This document shows positions 1-6,300 of a stretch of DNA of 7,440 nt, piece by piece. The stretch's first letter is position 1. Each line of letters starts with the position of its first letter. Both the position numbers and the translations under genes were made by a program. Below the pieces are notes generated by a model. It saw only the letters and a list, made by a program, of their open reading frames with translations, was not told the DNA's origin and did no database searches. This DNA is from Candidatus Methylomirabilota bacterium (GTDB taxonomy: Bacteria; Methylomirabilota; Methylomirabilia; Methylomirabilales; 2-02-FULL-66-22), in NCBI GenBank assembly GCA_016208645.1, contig JACQXP010000531.1:1-7440 (forward strand), written 5' to 3'.

Positions 1-657
1 GAGGGGGTCAAGGCCAAGGGCTACGAGTACATGGCGGTGACCGACCACTCCAAATCAACCACGGTGGCCGGCGGCATGAAGGAGGAGCAGGTGGTCCAGA
101 TGATCGCCGAGGTCCGGGCCCTCAACAAGAAGATGAAGGGCCTCCGGATCCTGGCCGGCTGCGAGGTGGACATCACGGGGGACGGGACCCTGGACTTTCC
201 CGATGAAATCCTCCGCCAGCTCGACCTGGTCCTGGTGTCGGTGCACTCGCGCTTCAAGATGAGTCGGGAGGAGATGACGGCGCGCATCGTGCGGGCTGTC
301 CAGCATCCCCTGGTGCACCTGCTCGGCCATCCCACCGGTCGCCTCATCGGGGAGCGCGGGGCCTACGAGGTGGACCTGGAGGCGGTCCTGGCGGCGGTCC
401 GGGCGGCCGGCACGGCCGTGGAGATCAACGCGTCGCCCTCCCGCCTGGACCTGAACGATCTCCATGCGCGGCGGGCCAGGGAGCTTGGCATTCCCGTCGC
501 GATCAATACCGATGCGCACACCATCGGTCAGTTGGATTATATGCGCTTCGGCGTCTCCGTTGCGCGCCGGGGCTGGCTTACGCCCAGGGATGTTCTGAAC
601 GCCCTGCCGGAAAACCAATTTGTCTCCTGGCTGGAGAAGAAGCGGTCCCGTGGGTAG
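1..657 (+). CDS. polX: PolX-family DNA polymerase, C-terminal PHP nuclease domain (5' end outside window)
   Basis: The frame is open from the first base and ends at a TAG at 655-657, so only the last 218 residues of the protein are visible. They form most of a PHP (polymerase and histidinol phosphatase) domain of the type found at the C-terminus of bacterial family X DNA polymerases. In order one sees VTDHS, AGCEVDI, VSVHSRF, LGHPTGRL, VEINASPSRLDL and NTDAHT. The Asp, His and Glu residues of these motifs are the usual ligands of the metal cluster. Known family members fill short gaps during base excision repair, and the PHP domain gives 3'-5' exonuclease or phosphatase activity. The polymerase, helix-hairpin-helix and first PHP motif (HxH) must lie upstream of the window. 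Stand-alone PHP hydrolases share the fold, but the AVTDHSKS and INASPSRLDL wording is typical of PolX. The domain looks intact. Confidence 0.9.
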   Translation, partial: EGVKAKGYEYMAVTDHSKSTTVAGGMKEEQVVQMIAEVRALNKKMKGLRILAGCEVDITGDGTLDFPDEILRQLDLVLVSVHSRFKMSREEMTARIVRAVQHPLVHLLGHPTGRLIGERGAYEVDLEAVLAAVRAAGTAVEINASPSRLDLNDLHARRARELGIPVAINTDAHTIGQLDYMRFGVSVARRGWLTPRDVLNALPENQFVSWLEKKRSRG

Positions 658-721
658 CGGGCCCGCAGAGCGAAAGCCAGGAGGCATGGGAACCGATGCG
701 GTGACGGAGATGGCACCCCCC

Positions 722-1501
722 ATGTCAGTCAAGGTCGGATGCTGTGGATTCCCCATGGCGAAGGCCGAGTACTACCGCCAGTTCCCCGTCGTGGAGATCC
801 AGCAGACCTTCTACAACTTGCCACGGGTCCAGACGGCGGAGAAATGGCGGCGGGGGGCGCTGGCCCTCCACTCCCGGAGCGGACGGGGGGACTTCGAGTT
901 CACGCTGAAGGCCTGGCAGCTCATCACCCACGAGCCCTCCAGCCCGACGTACCGCCGCCTTCGCAAACCAATCCCGGATGCCGAGCGGAACCTGGTCGGA
1001 AGCTTCCGGGCCACCGAGCCGGTGCTGAAGGCTTGGACCGAGACGGTCGCGGTCGCCCGTGCCTTGGGCGCCAGCCTGATCGTCTTCCAGTGCCCGCCGC
1101 GGTTTACCCCGACGGCGGACCACGTGGAGAACCTGCGGAAGTTCTTCGAATCGGCGGACCGCACGGAGTTCGTGATGGCCTGGGAACCGCGGGGGGACTG
1201 GCCGCCGGATTTGGTCCGCGGGCTGTGCGCCGAGCTCCAGCTCGTCCACGTGGTGGACCCCCTGAAGCAGGTCTCGCAGAGTGAGGGCCTGCGCTATTTC
1301 CGGCTCCACGGCGTGACGGGGTATCGCTATCTCCACACCGACCAGGATCTGCAGATTGTGGCAGAGCGATGCGCCACGGACGCGCCGACCTACGTTCTGT
1401 TCAACAATCTCTTCATGGGTGAGGACGCCCTCCGCTTTCAGAGGCTGCTGGGCCGGCCAGCCCTCCAAGCGGTTCGGTCGGCGCGCCAGCGCCGCGCCTA
1501 A
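722..1501 (+). CDS. DUF72 family protein, divergent subtype (CCGFP N-terminus)
   Basis: A 259-residue DUF72 protein, a family with a TIM-barrel-like fold and no firmly established reaction. Visible hallmarks are VKVGCCGFP at residues 3-11, VEIQQTFYNLP at 24-34, FEFTLKAWQLITH at 58-70, LIVFQCPP at 119-126, MAWEPRGDW at 152-160, YFRLHGVTGYRY at 192-203 and VLFNNL at 225-230. These correspond to the family motifs IGTSGW, VEINxTFYRLP, FxxKAxRxITH, LFQxPP, EFRxxSW, VRxHG and YFNN, but with many substitutions. It therefore belongs to a different branch from its neighbour at 1609. The start is uncertain. ATG 722 puts the first family motif near the N-terminus. ATG 710, GTG 701 and ATG 686 are in frame, and the strong AGGAGG at 679-684 is too close to 686 and rather far from 701. 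It follows the PolX gene by 64 bases in the same direction, so co-transcription is plausible. Function unknown. Confidence 0.85.
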   Translation: MSVKVGCCGFPMAKAEYYRQFPVVEIQQTFYNLPRVQTAEKWRRGALALHSRSGRGDFEFTLKAWQLITHEPSSPTYRRLRKPIPDAERNLVGSFRATEPVLKAWTETVAVARALGASLIVFQCPPRFTPTADHVENLRKFFESADRTEFVMAWEPRGDWPPDLVRGLCAELQLVHVVDPLKQVSQSEGLRYFRLHGVTGYRYLHTDQDLQIVAERCATDAPTYVLFNNLFMGEDALRFQRLLGRPALQAVRSARQRRA

Positions 1502-1570
1502 CCTCCCTCACCTTCACCTCTCCCCCACCTAGGGGGTGCCCGGGGGAGAGAGATGGGGTGAGGGGTGAGG
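1502..1570. repeat. Imperfect GC-rich inverted repeat between the two DUF72 genes
   Basis: Almost the whole spacer between the two DUF72 genes can fold on itself. CTCTCCCCC at 1518-1526 pairs with GGGGGAGAG at 1542-1550. Further out, CCCTCACC at 1505-1512 pairs with GGTGAGGG at 1557-1564, with a small internal loop between them. The left side is strongly pyrimidine and the right side strongly purine. No T-run follows on either strand, so it is not a standard intrinsic terminator. Short hairpin elements of this composition recur between genes in many GC-rich environmental genomes. I infer it is one of these dispersed repeats, perhaps acting in mRNA 3'-end stability. Confidence 0.55.
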
Positions 1571-1608
1571 ATCGGGGCTGAAGGCCCAAGGGTGCGAGAG
1601 GCGTTCAT

Positions 1609-2358
1609 GTGACCAGGCCGAAACCTCACTGCCGGATCGGAACCAGCGGGTGGAATTATCCGCATTGGTCGGGGGTCTTCTACCCGCGGGGGATGAAGCC
1701 GGCGATCTGGTTCCAGCACTACGCAAAGTTCTTTGACACGGTGGAGGTGAATAACACCTTCTACCGCCTGCCGAGCCCGGAGGTCTTTGTCCGCTGGGGC
1801 AAGGAAGCCCCGCCCGGATTCTGCTTTGCCCTGAAGGCCAGCAGGTTCATCACGCATGTAAAGCGCCTTCTGGAGCCGGAAAGGTCGGCCGCAGAGTTTC
1901 TGCGCCGGGCTGCCGGTCTGAAGAGGAAACTCGGCCCCATCCTGTTCCAGATGCCCCCTTCCGGTCGGGCAAATCCGGCCCGCCTGCGCCTTTTCCTCGA
2001 ATACCTGACCCGCCAGAAACTCCTCCCGTGCCTGCGAGTGGCCTTCGAGTTCCGGGAGCCCAGTTGGTTGACGCCAGAAATCTTCGCTGCACTGGAAAAG
2101 GCCAACGTCGCACTGTGCCTGGCAGATTGGCCGGAGCTTCCGGTGGAGTGGCCGATCACGGCCGACTTCGTGTATATTCGGCGTCACGGTGCCGGGAGCC
2201 TGTACGCCGGCGCATATCCTCGCAACGCCCTCCGCCGTGAGGCGGACCGGATCCGGGGGTGGTTGGCGGGGGGACGAAGCGTGTACGTCTACTTCAACAA
2301 CGACGCCGACGCCCACGCCGTGACGGACGCCTTGACTTTGAAGGAACTGCTTGGCTGA
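1609..2358 (+). CDS. DUF72 family protein, canonical subtype
   Basis: A 249-residue, full-length DUF72 protein close to the family consensus. It shows RIGTSGWNYPHWSGVFYP at residues 9-26, TVEVNNTFYRLPS at 44-56, FALKASRFITHVKRL at 73-87, KLGPILFQMPPS at 107-118, AFEFREPSW at 145-153, ADFVYIRRHG at 185-194 and VYVYFNNDADAHAV at 225-238. The fold is expected to be a TIM barrel with a pocket lined by the conserved His, Glu and Asn residues. The reaction is unknown for the family. The start is a GTG at 1609 with GAGAGG seven bases upstream (1596-1601), which leaves a few residues before the first conserved motif. It lies in tandem with the more divergent DUF72 gene ending at 1501 but is not a recent duplicate: only short family motifs match. 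The protein looks soluble, with no signal peptide. Confidence 0.88.
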   Translation: MTRPKPHCRIGTSGWNYPHWSGVFYPRGMKPAIWFQHYAKFFDTVEVNNTFYRLPSPEVFVRWGKEAPPGFCFALKASRFITHVKRLLEPERSAAEFLRRAAGLKRKLGPILFQMPPSGRANPARLRLFLEYLTRQKLLPCLRVAFEFREPSWLTPEIFAALEKANVALCLADWPELPVEWPITADFVYIRRHGAGSLYAGAYPRNALRREADRIRGWLAGGRSVYVYFNNDADAHAVTDALTLKELLG

Positions 2359-2411
2359 TTTTCGTCGCGGGATTTCCCCTTCCTCTCCCCCGCTCAATGG
2401 GTCTGGTAAGC

Positions 2412-2417
2412 TATAAT
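2412..2417 (+). promoter_or_regulatory. Possible -10 element (TATAAT) before the MFS gene
   Basis: A perfect TATAAT lies in the spacer between the second DUF72 gene and the MFS gene. No convincing -35 is seen 16-18 bases upstream, where the sequence is CCCGCT-like, and there is no TGN extension. If it is used, transcription would begin near 2424. That would exclude the in-frame ATG at 2416 and favour translation from ATG 2458. Confidence 0.35.
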
Positions 2418-2457
2418 GCCCGGCGTATGCCCAGCCACGGGGCGGGACAACGTCGCC

Positions 2458-3439
2458 ATGAAACCATCCGGATCCCATAGCCTCCACGACGCCTTCCGCA
2501 AGGCAAACGCCGCGACGTTCCTCTTCAGCACGTCAGGGGCGTTCTTCCTCCTGCTCCCGGTCTATCTGCAGCAGAGCGGGAGCTCTCCTGCCCAGATCGG
2601 CCTGGTGGCCGGTCTCCTGAGGGCGAGTTCGCTGCTGGCGCGGCCACTGGCGGGCCGCCTTCTCGATCGCTTCGGCCGGCGGCCCGTCACTGCGGCCGGC
2701 GCCGGCCTGGCCATCGTTGGGGTTCTGTCGTTGTTTGTTTTCCCCCGGGTGGGTATTCCCTTCCTGACCATGCGGATCCTCCAGGGGATCGGAACCTCCC
2801 TGGTTGACTCCGGGCTTGGCGCCACGGTGGCGGATCTGAGCCCGCCTGCGGCCCGGGCCCGGGTATTTTCCATCTACACCGCCTGGATGAATCTCGCCAG
2901 CGCCCTGATGCCCGGTGCGGGAGAGGCGATCGCGCGCCACGGCGGGTTCTTTGCCCTGCGGAGTGCTCAGCGTATTCGTTCCGGTGGCCAGGATTGCGGC
3001 AGCGCCCGGGCGGGTGGGGATGTTCTTCTTCTCGTACTTTGTGGGACTGATTGGCGTGCGGCTCGCGAGTGGTCTCGGCCTCGAGTGGTTGACGCGTCCG
3101 AGGGTTCTGCTTCCCGGCTACGGCCTGATGGCCGCCGGTCTGGCCGCCCTGCCGCTGGGTGAGTCGCCCATCCTCTTGGTGAGCGTCGGTCTGATCTGCG
3201 GGGCCAGCCACGGGATCCTGATGCCGGTCCTCTATGCCCTGCTGCTGTTCGGGGTCCCACGCGACCGGCGCGGATGGGCGGTGGCGCTCCTGGCGGCCGC
3301 CTTTGACTTCGGCAACGTCGTGGGCGCGGTGGGGCTGGGTCTGGCAGCGGAAGCTCTCGGATACCGGGGGATCTTCGCCCTGGGGGCGGTTGTCGTGGCC
3401 GCGGGGGCAGCGACGGCCCACTGGTGGGGCCGTCGGTGA
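2458..3439 (+). pseudogene. MFS transporter, broken by internal deletion and frameshift
   Basis: Two reading frames together encode one major facilitator superfamily transporter. The first (2458 to about 2958, about 167 residues) begins MKPSGSHSLHDAFRKAN. It contains helices 1-5 with the motif-A loop GRLLDRFGRRP between helices 2 and 3, and helix 4 with RILQGIGTSLVDSG. The match fades right after HGGFFAL. The continuation, in another frame from about 2960 to 3439 (159 residues), starts at GVLSVFVPVARI, which looks like helix 7. It runs through VGMFFFSYFVGLIGVRL and the last helices to the C-terminal HWWGRR. Helix 6, the central cytoplasmic loop and the start of helix 7 are missing. The sum is about 326 residues against roughly 390-400 usual for such proteins, so a deletion not divisible by three is more likely than a single-base slip. 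As written, translation of the first frame runs on into unrelated sequence to 3162. ATG 2416 is an alternative start but overlaps a TATAAT. An assembly collapse is the main alternative. Substrate unknown. Confidence 0.8.
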
Positions 3440-3493
3440 GCCGCGGGCCCCGCCCCGACTTCCAGTGATTCTTGCCCTCCAGGCTGAACTCCG

Positions 3494-4117
3494 CTAGAAG
3501 TTTCGGGCGGCCTCCTGGGCGGCGGAGATCGCCACTGCCAGCTTTTCATCGCCGGCGGGGCTCAACGTGGGTTCCACCACCAGGGTCCGGACGTCCGTAA
3601 AGCCGATGAAGCCCAAGATCAGCTCCAGGTACGGTCGCTGGTGATCGAAGCCGGCGGCCTGGCTGCCCTGCGGATACTCGCCGCCCCGGGCCAGGATGAG
3701 CTGCACTGGCCGTCCCGTGACCAATCCCGAATACCCGGTCTTGGGGTCGTAGGAGAACGTGAGGCCGGGCTGGACGATCACGTCGATGTATTGCTTCAGG
3801 CGGTAGGGGATGCCGAAGTTCCACATCGGCGAGGAGAGCAGGATCTTGTCGGCCGACTTGAAGTGATCAACCAGCTCCACCACCCGCTGCCAGGCGCGTC
3901 CTTCCCCATCGGCGTGAGGCAGTCCCCGCATCACCTTGTACTTCCCCGAGGCCGCGGTGAAATCGAAGGCCGGAATATCAGCCTTCCACAGGTCGAGGGT
4001 CTCCACCGGGTCGGCGGGGTGGGCCTTCCGGTAGGCGTCGAGAAAGGCCCTCGCGGTGCGTGCCGAAAACGACAGATCATCCATGGGGCTCGCCTGAATA
4101 TGCAGAAGCTTGGCCAT
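3494..4117 (-). CDS. azoR: FMN-dependent NADH:quinone/azo reductase (AzoR/AcpD flavodoxin-fold family)
   Basis: A 207-residue protein of the usual length for AzoR/AcpD-type reductases. These are cytosolic FMN homodimers that use NAD(P)H for two-electron reduction of quinones and azo compounds, avoiding semiquinone radicals. It begins MAKLLHIQASPMDDLSFSAR, the beta1 strand and phosphate-binding loop. It carries SPMWNFGIPYRLKQYIDVI at 96-114, matching the flavin-contacting PMYNF region of E. coli AzoR. FSYDPKTGYSGLVTGRPV lies at 121-138 and ARGGEYPQG at 143-151, followed by LELILGFIGFTDVRTLVVE at 164-182. ATG 4117 is chosen because AGGAGG lies nine bases upstream and the fold starts there. The frame stays open to 4216, but that extension has no family resemblance. 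It is the last gene of the minus-strand run behind pirin and DoxX genes and is convergent with the MFS remnant. Substrate range cannot be read from sequence. Confidence 0.9.
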   Translation of the reverse strand: MAKLLHIQASPMDDLSFSARTARAFLDAYRKAHPADPVETLDLWKADIPAFDFTAASGKYKVMRGLPHADGEGRAWQRVVELVDHFKSADKILLSSPMWNFGIPYRLKQYIDVIVQPGLTFSYDPKTGYSGLVTGRPVQLILARGGEYPQGSQAAGFDHQRPYLELILGFIGFTDVRTLVVEPTLSPAGDEKLAVAISAAQEAARNF

Positions 4118-4252
4118 TGTTCCAATCCTCCTCAGGGCTGGAGTGTGAGATGTCGCGGTGGGCCCGTAGGCTCGGCCGTGGCAGGCACGGGGACTCGCCA
4201 TGGGGGCATCATGCATGCAGGATGTCCGCTTGGGAACTGCTGACCGGATCCC

Positions 4253-4672
4253 TTACGTCCGGCGTTTCGCGAGGAATCCGTCCACCGACGCCTCGCCGGA
4301 GCCCAGCAGGGACAGGGCCACGGTTGCTGCGAGCAGGGTCAGAGCGAACTCGTACCCGTTGGGGAGGAAAAAGCCGGCCTGCAGGTGAACGGTGAGGATC
4401 GCCACCGCCATGTTGATTGCCAGCGGAATGGCCGCCCAGCGAGTGAACAGGCCCAGCAGGAGGGCCAGTCCGCCCAGGAGCTCTACCAGCGTCACGACCA
4501 CGGCGGCCAGCATGGGTGCCGGAATCCCCAGCTGGCCGAGGAACCCGGCCACGCCACCGAATCCCCAGACGAAGAGCTTCTGGCCTCCATGCACCAGAAA
4601 CACGATCCCGACCACCGCTCGCAGGACGGTGATCCCCCACCCCTGTATCTTCGTCAACCCATTGGAATTCAT
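4253..4672 (-). CDS. DoxX family membrane protein
   Basis: A 139-residue integral membrane protein with four predicted helices, at about residues 14-32, 54-76, 78-98 and 107-123. Family hallmarks are visible: FLVHGGQKLF at 25-34, the glycine-rich GFGGVAGFLGQLGIPAP at 37-53, LVELLGGLALLLGLFTRWAA at 62-81, and FFLPNGYEFALTLLAATVAL at 101-120. The name comes from the small subunit of an archaeal thiosulfate:quinone oxidoreductase. Most bacterial members, including this short type, are of undefined function and are often found with redox or detoxification genes. In mycobacteria a DoxX protein has been tied to a thiol/superoxide-handling membrane complex. The start has AAAGGAG about six bases upstream. 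It lies 90 bases after the pirin gene and 135 bases before the reductase gene, all on the same strand. A link to the quinone pool is inference from this context. Confidence 0.9.
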   Translation of the reverse strand: MNSNGLTKIQGWGITVLRAVVGIVFLVHGGQKLFVWGFGGVAGFLGQLGIPAPMLAAVVVTLVELLGGLALLLGLFTRWAAIPLAINMAVAILTVHLQAGFFLPNGYEFALTLLAATVALSLLGSGEASVDGFLAKRRT

Positions 4673-4762
4673 CGCTGCTCCTTTCTCGGCTGCGCCGGAA
4701 ACCTCCGCGCTGCCGCTATGTGCCCCTGATTGGGGCTGCGAGGTGAAAACCTGGGACGGTCC

Positions 4763-5461
4763 TTACGGAAGATCCAGGAGGATCAGCTCTGCGTCCTCTA
4801 CCGCCTTCAAGGTGAGTTCCGGCTCGTCCGCGATCCGCGCCTGATCACCCGCCGCGAGCGGGGTACCGTTCACGGTCAAGCTGCCTCCGATGACGAAGAG
4901 GTAAGCCTTCCGGCCGGCTCGACTCCTGTGGTCCACTGCCTGGCCGGACCGCAAGCTGGACACATAGACCGTCGCGTCTTGATCAATGGCCAGCGTCCCC
5001 GGGATATCGCCCGCGGAGACAACCGGCAGGAGGGTTCCGCGTCGGTCCGCGGACGTGAACTGCCGCTCTTCCCATCGGGGCTTCAACCCTTTCGTCCGGG
5101 GGATGATCCAGAGCTGGAGGAGATGAACGGGGGGTTCTTTCGAATGATCGTACTCGGAGTGAAAGATCCCGGTCCCGGCCGACATGACCTGCACCTCGCC
5201 AGGGCGGATGACCCCAGTGTTCCCCTGGTTATCGCGGTGCTCCAGTTCTCCCTCCAGGACGTACGTGACGATTTCCATATCCCGGTGCGGGTGCATTCCG
5301 AATCCCTGGCCGGGCTGAACCACATCGTCATTGAAGACTCGCAAGGCTCCCCAGTTCGTGTTGGCGGGGTCATAGTAGGTGTCGAAAGAGAAATGCCAGT
5401 AGGTGGATAGCCACCCCATGTCTGCGTGGTATCGGTCCTCGGACTTGATCACCTGGATCAT
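4763..5461 (-). CDS. Pirin family protein (YhhW-like bicupin, putative quercetin 2,3-dioxygenase type)
   Basis: A 232-residue pirin, nearly identical in length to E. coli YhhW (231), with two cupin domains. The N-terminal cupin holds the metal site: GMHPHRDMEIVTYVLEGELEH supplies His57 and His59, and GTGIFHSEYDHS supplies His101 and Glu103, the same positions as in YhhW. The C-terminal cupin (about 140-232) lacks this set, as is normal. YhhW and human pirin can open quercetin in vitro; the physiological substrate in most bacteria is unknown. The start at ATG 5461 (MIQVIKSEDRYHADMG) is supported by GGGGAGG five bases upstream and by the family N-terminus; the frame runs open to 5722 but that part looks non-coding. 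It lies second in the apparent operon, 44 bases behind the small membrane protein gene. Neighbours suggest a role in handling quinones or aromatic electrophiles. Confidence 0.9.
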   Translation of the reverse strand: MIQVIKSEDRYHADMGWLSTYWHFSFDTYYDPANTNWGALRVFNDDVVQPGQGFGMHPHRDMEIVTYVLEGELEHRDNQGNTGVIRPGEVQVMSAGTGIFHSEYDHSKEPPVHLLQLWIIPRTKGLKPRWEERQFTSADRRGTLLPVVSAGDIPGTLAIDQDATVYVSSLRSGQAVDHRSRAGRKAYLFVIGGSLTVNGTPLAAGDQARIADEPELTLKAVEDAELILLDLP

Positions 5462-5505
5462 GCGTGCCTCCCCTGCGTGGATCTCTCCCGCGTTCCACGT
5501 GCCAG

Positions 5506-5766
5506 CTATGGGAGATGAACCGGTTTCCCGACCATGGTGGGGTCCAGATCCCGCTGCCACTCCCAGTCCCACTCGGGAAGGGTAGGGCCTCCGCCCGCCT
5601 GGCCCGCGGTCATGTTCTGCTCCGATGCGGCCGGGTTCAGGCGTCCCGTCCTGGCGTGAGTCCCGGATGAGACCGCAAGCCCAGCCGCGAGGACCGCCAG
5701 GAGCACCAGGGCGAGAACCCACCAGCCATCCATCAGCGACTGCATCCCGCGTGATGCCTTCCCCAT
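5506..5766 (-). CDS. Small single-helix membrane protein, unknown function
   Basis: An 86-residue open frame that I do not recognise. It starts MGKASRGMQSLMDG, a short positively charged stretch, followed by one strong hydrophobic segment, WWVLALVLLAVLAAGLAV (about residues 15-32). After that comes a polar tail with glycine and proline, ending in the tryptophan- and acid-rich PEWDWEWQRDLDP and MVGKPVHLP. The likely topology is an N-terminal signal anchor with the tail outside the inner membrane. A cleaved signal peptide is possible, but there is no lipobox cysteine. ATG 5766 has GAGGAG upstream with a four-base spacer. GTG 5778 is an in-frame alternative that coincides with the predicted transcription start. 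It is the first gene after the palindrome at 5789-5806 and precedes pirin by 44 bases. The Shine-Dalgarno sequence, position and hydrophobic profile argue that it is real, but no homologue is known to me. Confidence 0.6.
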   Translation of the reverse strand: MGKASRGMQSLMDGWWVLALVLLAVLAAGLAVSSGTHARTGRLNPAASEQNMTAGQAGGGPTLPEWDWEWQRDLDPTMVGKPVHLP

Positions 5767-5784
5767 ACGACTCCTCACGTTGTC

Positions 5785-5815
5785 ACAGTAGTCGTGGCAA
5801 CGACTATCTTTGCAA
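5785..5815 (-). promoter_or_regulatory. Putative promoter of the small-protein/pirin/doxX/azoR operon
   Basis: When the two palindrome regions are aligned on the minus strand, the TATATT that follows the marR palindrome corresponds to TACTGT at 5790-5785. Upstream, TTGCAA (5815-5810) is the best -35-like hexamer, but its spacer is 19 bases; a 17-base spacer would give GCAAAG. The promoter is thus weak by consensus, and the call rests on its shared geometry with the marR promoter. Predicted start is near 5778, giving a leader of about 12 bases that contains the ribosome binding site for ATG 5766. Confidence 0.4.
5789..5806. promoter_or_regulatory. Putative MarR operator 1 (operon promoter)
   Basis: Palindrome TAGTCGTGGCAACGACTA: seven-base arms TAGTCGT and ACGACTA around a four-base centre. 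The same arms recur at 6305-6322 before marR, and I see no third full copy in the window. It sits just upstream of the small membrane protein gene, 18 bases beyond the marR stop codon. The size and spacing fit a MarR dimer site. Assignment to the adjacent regulator is inference. Confidence 0.7.
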
Positions 5816-5823
5816 AATAACGC

Positions 5824-6294
5824 TCAGCGACCCTTCGCCCGCGCCGCCTCCAGCAGGGTGATCAGCGATCGCAGACGCTGTTCGCCCAGGTGCCCCAATT
5901 GGTCCACGTGCAGCTCCTCGATCGGTCTATCCAGGTCCTTTAGGATGCGCAGTCCCTTGTCCGCGATGCGGGTCGTGATGACCCGACGGTCTGCGCGGTC
6001 CCGCGACCGGGTAACGAGGCCCCGCTCCTCCAGGCGGTCCAACAACCGGGTGATGTCTGGGTCCCTGGTGATCATCCGCTCCCCGATTTCCCGGCAGGCC
6101 AACCCGTCTGGGCCGGCGCCCCGCAGGATCCGAAGGACGTTGTACTGGGCGGGGGAGAGGCCCGCCGACTTCAGGGTGGCGGCCACCCCCTGCATCAGGG
6201 CATCGGCGGTCCGGAGGAGATTCACGAAGGCCTCGCCCTCCATGCGCCGGAAGGGCTTCTTCTGCCTAATTTCTCTCTGAACCCGTCCCGTCAT
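5824..6294 (-). CDS. MarR family transcriptional regulator
   Basis: A 156-residue winged-helix regulator of typical MarR length. A helical N-terminal dimerisation part (about 15-42) is followed by LSPAQYNVLRILRG (helix of the HTH scaffold, 46-59) and LACREIGERM (65-74). The recognition helix is DPDITRLLDRLEERGLV (78-94) and the wing is RSRDRADRRVITTRIADKG (96-114, with the family Asp-Arg-Arg). A C-terminal dimerisation helix ends the protein. The only cysteine is Cys67. N-terminal sensor cysteines like those of the quinone sensors YodB and QsrR are absent, so if it senses quinones it does so differently or by ligand binding. ATG 6294 has no Shine-Dalgarno but coincides with the expected start of transcription; ATG 6243 is the internal alternative. 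The gene is preceded by the palindromes at 6305-6328 (probable autoregulation) and followed by an operon carrying the same palindrome (probable target). Confidence 0.92.
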   Translation of the reverse strand: MTGRVQREIRQKKPFRRMEGEAFVNLLRTADALMQGVAATLKSAGLSPAQYNVLRILRGAGPDGLACREIGERMITRDPDITRLLDRLEERGLVTRSRDRADRRVITTRIADKGLRILKDLDRPIEELHVDQLGHLGEQRLRSLITLLEAARAKGR

Positions 6295-6300
6295 GGTCAG

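Noticed and set aside
1498..2487. Long open frame on the minus strand opposite the second DUF72 gene (329 codons)
   Set aside because: It has no recognisable domain, is rich in Arg/Pro/Gly as expected for the antisense of GC-rich coding sequence, and lies over a clear DUF72 gene.
2950..2970. Programmed ribosomal frameshift in the MFS gene
   Set aside because: No slippery heptamer is apparent, and joining the frames would still leave about 60-70 transporter residues missing.
2687..3421. Long minus-strand open frame opposite the MFS remnant (244 codons)
   Set aside because: Its composition is dominated by His, Gln, Arg and Pro without any fold pattern; the plus strand encodes transporter helices.
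3440..3493. Bidirectional terminator between the convergent MFS remnant and azoR
   Set aside because: The interval contains only a four-base GC stem (GCGG-GCC-CCGC) and no T-run on either side, so no terminator can be supported.
4118..4216. Upstream extension of the AzoR frame, with another ATG at 4216
   Set aside because: No family resemblance upstream of MAKLLHIQAS, and ATG 4117 has an ideal AGGAGG.
4722..4736. GCCCC-TGATT-GGGGC hairpin between pirin and doxX
   Set aside because: Only five base pairs and no U-run on either strand, so it is not supported as a terminator; at most a minor mRNA structure.
5462..5722. Upstream extension of the pirin reading frame
   Set aside because: Pirin homology and a good ribosome binding site start at 5461; the extension overlaps the small membrane protein gene and reads as low-complexity Gly/Arg/Pro sequence.
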